Below are positions 35,086 through 46,156 of a DNA stretch of 64,000 nucleotides, one piece after another. Numbering within the stretch: position 1 is the first letter of the stretch; each line of letters opens with the position of its first letter. The DNA is taken from the NCBI GenBank assembly GCA_964058805.1, contig CAXKVV010000304.1, forward strand, positions 1-64,000. The letters are read 5' to 3'. The position numbers and the translations under genes were made by a program. The DNA is from Schoenoplectus triqueter (Eukaryota > Streptophyta > Magnoliopsida > Poales > Cyperaceae). Below the pieces are notes generated by a model that saw only the letters and a program-made list of their open reading frames with translations, did no database searches and was not told the DNA's origin.

Positions 35086-36562
35086 AATAAATAAAAATAA
35101 ACAAAAATGATAATGGTGATGACAATATGATAATAATAATGATGATAATGATGTTGATAATATGCTAATAATAATAATAATAATAGTACAATAAACCTCT
35201 ATTATAAAACTAATTTCTAAATCCTAGATTTTAAACTCTAAAATTCTAAAAATCTAAGAAACTGAAGTCTATAACTCTAACTCCTAAATCATGATTTAGG
35301 TATATGAATCATCATCTTTTAAGCACTCCTATTCAAAACAAGCTCTTTGAATATATTTCATTTCTTTAAATCTCTTTTTATTGTTTCCTCTCACGAGGCT
35401 AATAAATTGTTTGTCAGTTAGCTCAACATTCTTGGGTTCTGATATATGTTATAATTAAAAACTTAATAAATGAACAGTTCTCCTTTCCTGTTTTTGATGT
35501 TCACAATATTTTACACATTGATTCATGCCTTCTGTTGTAGGATATGTTAACAAACTCCAGCATAGACACACAGCTCCAGAAAAAGGTTGTGTTTCTAGTG
35601 ACAGATTTAGCAGATTATCAAGCAAATTTAAGGAGTTCCACTGGTAGTAACAACAATTTCATGACTTCTTTATTGAGTAACGGGGCTTTCCTTAAGTCAG
35701 TGGTTGATTTGTTAGTCAAGCCTGACCTAGATTTACAAGAGAAGGTACCTCTATCATTTTTTTTGTTCTGTTCTTAATTTGTGTTTTCTACTTGTATATC
35801 TAAGTCTCTGAATGTTGATCAGAAAATAAAAATATCTTTTTGCAAATTACACCTGAAATTTAATTGTACTATAAACGAGCCAAAAACAAATTTTGGTGTA
35901 AACAACTAAATCAAAACTTGTATGTCTCAAATTAACTAAGACACTGCACCCATTATCATTAAATAAAAAAGATTCACTGATATTTGTGTAGGTGTTGATG
36001 GCTGTAAAAAGTCTGCTCCATCTAGCCTCGACTGAGGCCCAAGATCTGGAGTTCTGCAGATTGGAGCAAATATTGGAGAGACTTAGTGTTCAACTGGAGG
36101 CCCTGACGTCAGATGAGGATCTTGCTGACTTTGCAAAAGATGTGGAGACTTTGCGGAGAGAAGTCCGATATTTATTCCATCAGAAAATTGAGCAGGTACT
36201 TTCTCTGGTACATCTCCAACTTTTTTCTGGTATGGTATTCAAACAGTATAGGGTTAATGTCGAACCAGCATCACTGCATATTAATCTTTTGAAATAGTCT
36301 TGTATTGATATGATTTGGCATCAATACTGTACCATCATATTAGCTTGGTGCAGGACATCACATGTCTGTTCCACCATCAAGACGTTGCATTGCAGTTAGT
36401 TACTAGTATTTGAATTTATAATCTGAATATATATATTAAAGAAGTTAGAACATCTTGTACCATGAATTTTGACAGTACGACACAATAAGGTTGTACTTCT
36501 ATTAATATATTTTTGTTTCCTTTTTGCGCTTGACATGGCAGGCAACAAATACTCCACAATGA
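29687..36562 (+). CDS. Fes1/SIL1-like armadillo Hsp70 nucleotide exchange factor, ER-directed
   Basis: Eight exons: 29687-29942, 30481-30572, 31571-31721, 31902-32029, 33998-34156, 35541-35744, 35992-36195 and 36542-36562; 1215 nt, 404 residues, all phases joining. Residues 1 to about 31 are a signal peptide (IVFLLLVLQSAHPLAA). The N-terminal block STLDSMLQWAIGHSDPAKLK is the Fes1 signature, followed by armadillo-type helices including AWVLGKASQNN and an NALVEPID-like segment. Family members release ADP from Hsp70; the signal peptide suggests BiP in the ER lumen. No KDEL-type tail is present. The last exon adds only six residues (ATNTPQ). If intron 7 were retained the frame would instead run on to 36297. 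Introns 2, 4 and 5 have collected transposons. Confidence 0.9.
30967..31416 (+). mobile_element. Non-autonomous Helitron in intron 2 of the SIL1-like gene
   Basis: It begins TCTATACTATTATATAAA after an A and ends in CTAG before a T, matching Helitron insertion between A and T. The 3' end reads CTGCaacgcGCAG, a 4-bp stem with a 5-base loop, then about 9 bases and CTAG. Both ends resemble common plant Helitron termini. It is 450 bp and has no coding capacity. Confidence 0.75.
32876..33510 (-). repeat. Long copy of the (TTG)n-tailed dispersed repeat
   Basis: In intron 4 of the SIL1-like gene. A caa-rich start, agcctttaatatcaaataaat and gtaggctag are followed by an ATA/AAT-rich microsatellite and a block with many taaatcctaaaccc-like strings. 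The copy at 34918-35410 shares this order. It is read from its (TTG)n end on the minus strand. I infer an RTE-type LINE 3' region or a long SINE. Confidence 0.5.
34918..35410 (-). repeat. Second long copy of the (TTG)n-tailed repeat
   Basis: In intron 5 of the SIL1-like gene, same orientation and block order as 32876-33510, including aactcctaaatcatg and gaatcatcat strings and a shared end around cctctcacg/atg. The internal AAT microsatellite differs in length. Confidence 0.55.
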
Positions 36563-36959
36563 TATATTGGATCGAGCAGTTATATCACTTCATTCGAGTA
36601 ATAGATCAAAAACTTATAGAAGACCAATTTTCTTTTTTCTTGGGTAGTTGTATTTCTTCATCCGAGTATTAGACCAGGTTTATAGAAGAACAATTTTCTT
36701 TTTAAATTAGATGGGTCGTGGTCTCATGTATCGTGTACTTAATTTTCCCATATATATATGAGAATTTTGATGGTCAGCGAGAAATTATAAGAATCCTGAA
36801 AAATACCGGAAACACTTTCCAATTATTTTAGGTCGTAGAGATGTTGCGTTCTCTTTTGTTGTGTAAACTTGTTATCCTGGGAGTACATTTTTTTAGTTTG
36901 ATGAGCCATATTCTGCTCAATAAAAAATATGACTCATATTTTAGAAGATAAGTGTAGTT

Positions 36960-37635
36960 AAAATACGAATGTTATATTGGATATACGGTCATATAAGAAG
37001 AGATCGAATTAGAAATGATGATATATAAGATAAATTTAGGATAGCACCGATTTAAAAGAAGTTAATTTAACAATGTTTGTGATGATTTGATCATATTTAA
37101 TGAAGATCTTTTAAGGTATCAGTATGTAGTGATATTTTAAGTCGTCCTGAAAATATAAGAAGAGAAAAAAAAATCGATCGAGACTGATATGAAAGAAAGT
37201 AATAAAAAAAATTTGAAGAAATTAAATATATTTTAAGAGCTCACTTTGAATAGGAACACTTGAAATATGACGATTCATATATTAAAATTACAATTAGGAG
37301 TTCGGATTTAATAGTAGAGTTACAGATTTTAGATTCTTAGTTTTTTAGTTTTCTGATTTTTAGAATTTTAGAGTTTATAATTAAAAATTTAGAAATATAC
37401 TTTATAATTTATGTTTATTATACTATTTTATTATTATTATTATTAGTATCATTATCATTATTATTATCATTGTCATTTTTATTTATTTATTTATATATTA
37501 TCATTATTGTTTTTTTTTCACCATTATCATCATCACTATCATTGATATTTTGAGATATCTGATTTTATGTTCTCAGATTGGATTTCATTTTTAGCTTACC
37601 TCAATTTATTTGGGATTAAAAGCTTTGTTGTTGTA
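36960..37635 (+). repeat. Plus-strand copy of the (TTG)n-tailed repeat
   Basis: It ends with ttttagcttacctcaatttatttgggattaaaagctttgttgttg and carries the same ATT microsatellite and gattcatat / taggagttcgg blocks as the intronic copies, inverted. The upstream part (about 36960-37260) is shared with no other copy here and may be a decayed LINE coding end. Confidence 0.5.
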
Positions 37636-39409
37636 AATTGAGATTAAAAGTTTTGTTGTTTTGTTGACGAGTCAGAATATATGGTAAAGGAAAAAAGGTG
37701 CCTCGTCAGTCAATTTCTATACATATTCTAAAGACGTTATTTTATAAATATTATACAAAAGCACCGTTATAATAAAATTTTAAATAAACAGCCTAATAAA
37801 TATTTTATTTCAGAATAAAGAAAATTTTGAATCAATAATAATATCTAAAGAAATACACAAAGAATTAACAAAAAGAAACATTATTCTAGATTTTATGACC
37901 TCAATACTGACACCATTACCAGTATTAATAAATAACCATAAGCACAATATCTTATCAAAAAAAAATTGCAACAATATCCATAAGCTGCACTAGAGAAGTA
38001 AAGGTTGGGGGTAGCAACTAGCAAGGCCAGAAGAGGTGAAGAGGTAAAGAAACAAAGAAAATTTTATTGTTTTCCGGGCAAAAGGTTGGAGAAAAAAAAA
38101 GGAGAGAATTGGGGCAGGGGCGGATGTAATAAGGTCAGGGTCAACATCTTGATTTTAAAAATAATATTTTTCCGTTAAATTTTTATTAATCTGATCTTTT
38201 ATATTTAATTTTTAGCCTAAATTATTACATTAAGAAAGTTTTATTAAATATCATAGATAATAAAAGAATTATGTAAATATTTTAAAATATAAAGTTTCAT
38301 AAAAAATTCTTTATCGATTTAATTACTTATTATTTTAAGTTATATATATATTTGTTATTTTTAATATATAAAAATATTATTTTGATAATTTTTTAGGTAA
38401 AAATATGTGTTGAATTGTTGATTTATTTTTAGTATTTAATTAGTTAATAAATTTGAATATAATATATTATTATAATTTGATTACTGATTTCTGATTAAAA
38501 TTCTGCATCTACTACCGAGTCGGAGACGGTCACATGGTACGAAAGATATACGGAGGAAAATTTGACCATCAAACAAAATGAAGGAAGAGAGTATAAAGAA
38601 CTAGGCATTTTAGCCATTTGTGTAGAGTTTTTTTTTTCTGAAGCTTTGCTTCTTAATGTTTCTATTAACTTAGATTTTGAATTCTAAAAATATGAATACA
38701 AATAAAAAAGAGGAAGATAATAAATCATCACATCAGTCTCCCGTTAACTATTAGCTAATTGGTAACTTTATTATTTTATCCATGTCCAACTTTTAGCATC
38801 GGATCATGACCCAGAAAAAATGTCAATCAGCTCGTTTAAGATACAGTTGTTCAATAATTTGAAGACATGTTGCTCGAAAGAAAATTATACTAATTTGAAG
38901 GCGTGACACGATTTTTCACTTTGTTATATGATGGAATACTTGTGACTTTCTTGTTTAATCAGAGTTCATTAAAAAAGGATTAGGTGGCGCAATGTGCCTC
39001 CCTGCATTGAGGCACATGTCCTACAAAATTGTTAAACAAAGATAAGATTCTAAACTGAACTAAGGATAAGTCAAAGTGGTCATATATATCTTGGTATACG
39101 CTAAAAATAGCACGTTGGTTTAATTACAAGCCGCGAAACAATATACTTCAATTTTGATTGTTATCCTAATCATTATGTTGCATAATTTATGAATAAAAAA
39201 TTATCTCAGATAAAATCCTTCATTTAAATTTTAATGTCTACTTCAAGTTTCCACTTTTTTTTTCTCATATTGTGGTATGTTCTCCTCACTCATCTCTTCT
39301 TCATCCATGTTCAATTCCATTTCGCTATATTTTTCACAAATTACAGAAGAATATAAAGAAGAAAGAAATAAATCTATGTCTCCAAATTCTTCATGCAAAA
39401 TGTTTATTT

Positions 39410-39450
<41 letters not shown>

Positions 39451-39453
<3 letters not shown>

Positions 39454-39850
39454 TGAGGCTATGGTGCTTCGCGAAGCACAAAACCTCCCGTGCTTCGCGT
39501 TCGTATCTTGAATTTGAAAATTCATACGTCCGATCCATACCGTTGAACATGATCTTCATATTGAACTATCTTTGGAGATCAAAATTTATATTTTTTTGAA
39601 TTTTTTTGCTATTTTTTAGATGGGTACAAAATCGCTAGTTTTGGATGGTGCAGAAATCGTTATATCAGCAAATTTTATACTCATTTAAAAAATAGCAAAA
39701 AAAATTTAAAAAATATAAAATTTAATCTCCAAGGATATTTCAATATGAAGATCATGTTCAACGGTTTGGATCGACTATTTGAACTTTCAAATTCGAGATA
39801 CGGACGCGAAGCACGGGAGGTTTTGTGCTTCGCGAAGCACCATAGCCTCA

Positions 39851-39853
<3 letters not shown>
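39451..39853. mobile_element. 403-bp foldback MITE inside a (TA)n microsatellite
   Basis: The left end gagtgaggctatggtgcttc is the exact reverse complement of the right end. The arms run about 185 bases at roughly 90 percent identity around a short centre. Each arm holds the 16-bp palindrome gtgcttcgcgaagcac. Both ends abut TA repeats (39412-39450 and 39854-39881), as in the rice Micron family, which targets TA microsatellites. A nearly full-length RNA hairpin could form. It has no coding capacity. Confidence 0.85.
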
Positions 39854-39884
<31 letters not shown>

Positions 39885-41286
39885 TATAATACTTTTGGAT
39901 ACAATTATTATTTTAAGGAATACTTCAAATGCAATAGTTTCCTATTTATTTCCAATTACTTCCTTTTTCATTTATTTTTTTTGTTTTATTATTGTAAATA
40001 CATATATTAGCAATTGGTAAGCAACTAGTTATTGTGCAGGAGTATCTTTTTTTTGTTTGTTATATACAGGTGCAATACACTAATGTCTATTTAAAAGAAT
40101 AACATGCAGTAGAAATTCAATAACACACACGAGTTGGCACAGAAGAAACTTAGTTTAATATTTAAAAGCGCACTAGGCAAAAAATAATATCACATTTTTA
40201 GGGATGATATTAATTTAATATTTCGTGAACAAAACTTAATATTATACAATTATCTTCAATCCTACAATTAAAATTTACAAGTATTACATTATCATCATCA
40301 TTTTATTATTGAAGAAAAACAAGCCTTGCCTACTTATGATTTTATCAAAGAATAAAAATATGAAGTTTTATACAAGTAGTAATAGAAGTTGAAAAAGTAT
40401 ATAGGAAAATAATATGAAAGAGATTTACATTATTAGTTACAATTTTTTTTTGTAAATTAAGTGAAAATGCTAAAAATTGGAATTCAATCGGAGAATACTC
40501 CCAATAACGACTTTTCTTTAAAATAGAAAAATTTGGAATAAAAAAACACATGTTTTAACATGACAATTTTTTTTCATCCACTAGCGTGGTCCGAAGAAAA
40601 AAAATCAGGCCAGCCCCCTACCCTGAATTTTTTTTCTCTAGCTATCCACTAGTGTGGCCTTCTGTGTGGTCGACCTAGCTCAAATTAAAAATTTGGATCA
40701 AAATCTAACTTTATTTTTTTCTTAGTTTCAAATAATCATAGCTTTTCATAAGAATGTCGTGAGAAAGTATACAACCACTTTCAAAAACAACACAATATGA
40801 ATCACAAATGGTTACCGAGCTCAACTCATAACGAACATTTTCAGATAAAAAAACGCTTCTAAGTCCCTCTATTTGAGGTCAAAGTTTTTATAATTTTTTA
40901 ATTAAACGAACAATGATACGTCGATTAGTCGATATAAATCTTTTGTGGCTGGATCAGATCTAGTAGATGGAAAAAAAATCATCAATTATGTTATTTTTTT
41001 TAATTTTTTTATTTTAGAAAAAAATTAATTAGGGACATGTAAAATATTTTTGAAAAGCTCATCACAATAATATTCCAGAGAAATCTGAAGTGAAAATCCT
41101 AGAAGGCTACAAACTGAACGCGCACCCAGGTACAGGTACAGGCGCAGAGCGGAGCGAGGTTGGTAGGTGCACGCCACCTCGGTCAACTGTCTCTCTTTGC
41201 CCCTTCCTTCCATACAAAATACCACCATTTCATTAAATTCAGACACAGAGAGAGAGAGAAAGAGAGAGTACAGACAGAGGGAAAGG

Positions 41287-44200
41287 ATGGACGTCGGTTT
41301 CTCTCTATCCTGTACCTCTTCTGCTCCAATCTCAACTGGCCTCCGGCGATCATTCCACCCCAGCACCGCCTCCGCGCTACAACCAAGGGTACATACCCTC
41401 CGGCACTCTAACTGGAGGCGAACAGTCGCGTCTGCACTGGAGGGAGAGAACGGCTTGGGAGGGCCCAAACCAAAGGCGACAGTGGGAGGCGTTGGCATAA
41501 GCGGCGGAGCTGGAGGTGTCCCCACCACCAATTATGTGGTGCCACTGGACAAGGCCTCCAGTGGGATCACCCGACCTCTGGTCGAGATTTTGAGGGATTT
41601 GAACAAGCGCGTGCCTGATAATATTATCAATCGCGATCATCCCACCGTTCCTTGGTAAGCTAATGCTAATTCTCCTTATTCTTTTGCATCCTTCGTATTT
41701 ATTTAATAACCGTCGTTTTAATTTGGGGAAGAGATTTTTTTTTACATGTTTCCTTTGGTATTTGTGCATTTGTGGATATGTTTCGTGGAAATCTGGGATG
41801 GATTCCGTGCTTGATCTGTACTGAAAAAGAAGAAGCTAAATACATTGCTATAATGAATAATCTAATCCCGATCAAGCCTTATTTCTTTGACAGTTTGAAA
41901 TATTAGCTTAATACATTGCTATTCACTGTTATTTCTTACACTAGTGTTATTTGACTTTGCAGGTATCATGCCAATAGGATGCTCAGTTTTTATGCCCCAG
42001 GTGAATCTCCCTCCCTTCCTCTCTAGGATGAACAATTTGGCAATATTTATTGTTGAAACTAATAAAATATGGTTTGGTTAGGTAACCATATTCTTCAACA
42101 CGTCTCTAAGTTCTACTCAACAGTGATTAAATTTCTACATTTGTCTGCCTGGGTTTAGATTTTGTTGGTGTCTAAATTGAGTTTTGAGGCAAAGTTCACT
42201 CGTTTGAGCATTTTTTTATTCTAATTAGGTTTAAGTTGAGGTTCAATAAGTTAAAATTTGGTTGACTTGTGGGCTTAACACAGCTGAAGGTTTATTAGAC
42301 GTAGTGAGTTAAATATGAATCTATTACCTGATTTGTTGGAACATCAACCCTCAATTGGGTTAGAACATAACATGACATGACAATCTAATACATATTTGTA
42401 AAATGGGATCGGCTAATTTGACAGGGTGGTGTGGAGAAGTGCGAGATGTGATATTTTCTGATGGTGGCCTTGTCACAGTAATCTATCGTGTGGTTATCAG
42501 AGGAAACGATGGAGAGGTAATTTATTTTTATGTTCTGCTTTTGTTTATTGAACAAAATGGGGAGCAATTTTTCAATATTATCTGAGTATAGTTTGTCAGT
42601 ATTAGGGGATTTGTCTCTGCAAATTATATACAACCTAAAGTAGAGCATAAAAATTTGCCCAGTAAACCTTGTATTTCATCGTTTGCTTGAAAAATAACCA
42701 AATTATCTGTCTTCTGTTAACATTTCTTTTGATGAATGAGGAAATTTGTATAAAGGTAGTAGTTCCAATTTCCAAACAGTGCTGTGTAGGGCAGCAGTAA
42801 ACAATCATGGTCCCTACAATGCTGTGTTTCTGTTGGGAGTGAATGGGAGAAAGAGTAATGAGGAAACAAGATATTAAAGAGTTTTAAAGGTTTCAATGTT
42901 AGAGGAGAGAGAATTCTTAAACTGGTCACTAGAAATATGTTTTTATTTACTGTTTTTGTTAAGCATTGGCTGGCAAGCTAAGCAATACATCATACCAAGC
43001 CAAGCTCATCAGTAGTGTCTATATAGCATTATATATACTTCAAGCGCCTCATACTAAATGGCTATAAAATCGATCAATTTAGTAAAATTGAATGATATGG
43101 TGGATTTAGGGCCAGTATGTTATGTCTTTTGGTCTGAGAGTGCTTTCAGATGTAGTAACAACAACAACAACAACAACAACAACAAAAGCCTTTAATTCCA
43201 ACCAAAAAAATGGGTTGGGCTAGAAATGATACCCGCTCCGAAAGCATAGAGATCAAATATCTCGAATATAAAAAATCAATGCTAGTAATAGTGATAATGA
43301 TATTGATAATAATGATGAAGATAATTTATTTGGGATTAAAGGCTTGATTCTTGCTCTATTCGAGCTCTCCATGGGAGTCCAAACACCTGTGATGAGCCCA
43401 TGAAAATGGGGTTGATTTTTGCTTCATCCGAGCTCTCCGTACCATGCGCGACTGGGGCGTCATTGGTCTGACCAGATCTTAAGTGGGTTAAGTTGGAGGA
43501 GGGGATAGATAGTGCTTGGATCTAGGGTCGGAGGTATGGTCGAAGGAGGATAGAGGTAGTGCTCGGATCTAGGGTCGGATGTATGGTCGAAGGAGGGTAA
43601 TGCTTGGTTTGGTGGCAGCCGGATGTAGGGTTTGGACGCTGTCAGATCTAGGGTTTGGGTGAGGGGGAGGAGGGGGGAGGCCTAGTGACGTCAGAAACTA
43701 CAAGTGGTCGAAGGCTGGTGAGGATCAAGGCGCAGTCGGCATAGAGGCACAAAGACAACCAACATTCATAAGCAAATCAAATCAAGATAAACACAAAGAA
43801 TTTGAACCAGCGACAACATAGAGGTGCGGGGCTCAGCCCAGACACCATAGACAACCCACACGGCCAGAGTAATAAGGAAGGTATTACCGGCTTAAAGCTC
43901 AAGGCAGTGAGAGAGGAGGTGTGGTGGTGCTCAGTTAGAAAGGAGAGGGGCGCTTAGAGGTGAAGCGGTGGTCAATGGCTGCGAGCGAGTGCCCTACGAG
44001 GTCTCCCTTGCTGGTGCGACGGCCCTGGATTGGAGAGAAGAGGGCGGAAGTTTAGGGTTCCCTTATGGACTAAAGTTTAGGGTTTTGGGTGATGGAGGTG
44101 GAAGAGAGTAAAGAGGAGAAGGGATCGTAAGAAAATGAAGAGGATGAGTAGATTGTGTGGCTCGGCTGAGGTCGGAGGCTGAGGAGGTTGGAGGAGGGAG

Positions 44201-44496
44201 GCGGGGGAGGCGACCTCCCCGTCTAGGGTTAACCTGATTCAACTCAAGCTAGTACTTGTTTAATTTTTAATATATTATTCTGTTCATAGAATCAGATGCA
44301 ATTAAGTGATGCTGTATTTTATTAACACTAAGGAGACATATGAATGCAGGCCCACAGGGATGCAACAGGCACAACATGCATAAAAGATGGGAGGGTTGAT
44401 GAGGCAGTAGAAGCAGCTGAAGAATCTGCATTCTGCAAAGCTTGTGCCCGATTTGGCTTTGGTTTATACCTCTATCATCATGCAGACTCACCATAA
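41287..44496 (+). CDS. RAD52-2: RAD52-like single-strand DNA-binding protein, plastid-directed
   Basis: Four exons: 41287-41654, 41963-42000, 42425-42516 and 44350-44496; 645 nt, 214 residues. The N-terminus is rich in Ser, Thr and Arg with few acidic residues, like a chloroplast transit peptide. The core matches plant RAD52-1/RAD52-2 (organellar DNA-binding) proteins: SSGITRPLVEILRDLNKRVP, PWYHANRMLSFYAPGWCGEV, YRVVIRGNDGEAHRDATGT and AFCKACARFGFGLYLYHH. These are short RAD52 N-terminal domain proteins that bind single-stranded DNA and promote annealing and recombination. The open frame extends upstream but its first ATG is at 41287. Intron 3 is 1.8 kb and holds repeat insertions. The organelle assignment is from composition and family. 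Confidence 0.92.
43156..43350 (-). repeat. (TTG)n-tailed repeat, folded copy in RAD52-like intron 3
   Basis: A (caa)n run, aaagcctttaattcc and gggctagaaatga start a minus-strand copy. At 43322-43348 the opposite end motif atttatttgggattaaaggcttg follows, so two fragments face each other. Confidence 0.5.
43350..44240. other. GC-rich inserted block in intron 3 of the RAD52-like gene
   Basis: About 890 bases are clearly richer in GC than the surrounding intron, with G-rich purine runs and repeated ggatctagggtcgg strings. Two copies of a roughly 50-bp unit lie near 43508 and 43557. No long open frame is seen. It looks like a transposon fragment such as a LINE 5' region, but no termini or target duplication were found. 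Confidence 0.4.
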
Positions 44497-46156
44497 TATA
44501 TATAACTTATGTTTCATATTTTATACATATCATTTGTGTATTGAGTAGCCCAAAGAATTAGATTTTCCTCTGTTGAGAAATTTTGGAGTGTTGTTATTTC
44601 CAGGTTACAAGTTTTAAATGAATATGGACCATCACTGTCGGCAGTGTGTGGTCTTTTCCTTCCTACCAGATTTCTAATGTTATTGTAAATATAGGCACCT
44701 GTTTTCTTTTGTTGGCCATTCTTGGATGCTTCATGGCTGCTAATATGTTAAAATTTAATGATGCTTCAGTTCTTTTATATTCGGGGGCTGTACTGCACGT
44801 TTGGCCACAAAACTGCTAGAAATCCAACCGTTTTTTTTTTAAAAATAGGAGCAACCCTATTGTAAAAAAAAAAAAAAACTGTCTTCTTCTCACTGAATGG
44901 GATGGCATTTACATCTGCATGTAAAGGTGCGAAATCTTTTACATACTCTGGCCTCCTGTACTTTTCAAATTATTACATTTTTCTTATTGTTGTCAATTGC
45001 ACTGCGTGTGCAGCATATGGCAACCTTCTTACATTGCGGTTATGGCTCATCAGATCTAAAAAGAGCTTTATATGAGAACCAACTTCCAATTACCCTTGTG
45101 TGGGAAGGTGCAATCTGAGATTCAATTGAGAATGGAGGAGGAATGCGCTATGAGCATGCATGCCTTGTGTTCCAAAAAGCCGTTCTGTACATTGTTGCAA
45201 ATTCATAGATCGGCATTCCTCTTTCGCTCCAAACGAAAAAAGAAAAAAGAAAAAATAAATACAGAAATGATTGAAATGAACGACCTCACGATAACTTCGA
45301 ACTTGTGAATCAAATTGTCTTGTGCAGGTTTAGCGATTTTAATAAATGACGGGCCCTGGGCCCTGGGCCCCTGGCTGGATTAATTATCGGGACAATTTCG
45401 AGTGCTTAAGTCTCAACACAATGGTCGGATGGAGCACTACCCAAACCAACTGTAACACCCTTAATCGAAGATTAAGGGATTAGAGAGACTAATTGCCAAG
45501 AATTGAGATATAATTAGCTCGAATTTGAGCTGAGAACGATAATGGCTTAGAATAAAAACTAACTAAATTGAACAAATTTCTTTATTTCTTTTCATAATCC
45601 AACAGTGTACATTTATTGCCTTTATATAGGCGATATAAATTGTAAACAAACAATCTTAATCTATTTGGTAAATATGGAGAATTAATCTCATGCTGCCACG
45701 TCAGAATCAGTGATTGATATTGTCGTGTTCAACGGATTGAGGCTTTGATCAGCTTTCATTTGAATTCCTGACGAGTGGGTCCCTTACTCCAGTGTCTGCT
45801 ATTTTTATTTCGCGTGTCTAACCATTTGTCCGTATTTTAATTAATCCTGTCCGCTCCGCTTCGCCTCTTTCGTGTTCGTATGAACTATGCCGCTGCTCAA
45901 ATTCCTTCGCCTGAGACCAACCCATAGTACAACAATAAATGAACAATGAGATTGTATGCATAACTGTACTTCCAGATTTAATATGTTCAGCTGTTTTGCC
46001 TCATTACAAGCAAATCCTAATATTCTATACAATTATTGAGTCGCAGCACAGACTAAGGATGGTTAATCCTACATATAAAGCCATGGTAGGTACAGCATTG
46101 GCAGTAGCAGTACTGCAGAATTTCTTGATTTAAAGACTGGAGAAGATGTGGCAGTC
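44497..46156. other. Spacer between two convergent genes
   Basis: It contains 3' untranslated sequence of the RAD52-like gene and the WBP2-like gene, a poly-A run near 44863-44878, a gggccct triple repeat at 45351-45373 and a small perfect hairpin cccttaatcgaagattaaggg near 45459. No gene is seen. Confidence 0.45.

Larger units (their letters stand above)
36563..41286. other. Intergenic region between the SIL1-like and RAD52-like genes
   Basis: The left part is 3' untranslated sequence. A plus-strand (TTG)n repeat copy lies at about 36960-37635 and a palindromic MITE at 39451-39853. The rest (37640-39410 and 39885-41160) is AT-rich with no gene I can support. The last 120 bases are the GA-rich leader of the RAD52-like gene. 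Confidence 0.5.

Noticed and set aside
39745..40020. 91-residue open frame in the foldback MITE
   Set aside because: It runs through a MITE arm and a TA microsatellite (YIYIYI) and has no family features.
41167..41286. Longer N-terminus for the RAD52-like protein
   Set aside because: The frame is open upstream, but the only start there is GTG. The first in-frame ATG is 41287, which gives a good transit peptide.
41025..41531. 168-residue minus-strand open frame
   Set aside because: It lies antisense to exon 1 and the leader of the RAD52-like gene, is low in complexity and matches no family.
43156..43190. CRISPR-like or satellite reading of the CAA repeats
   Set aside because: It is a simple trinucleotide tail of a dispersed repeat, with no spacers, in a plant nuclear genome.
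44897..45308. Possible extra exons after the RAD52-like gene
   Set aside because: The RAD52-like protein is complete at 44496. These frames have no family match and lie past a poly-A run.
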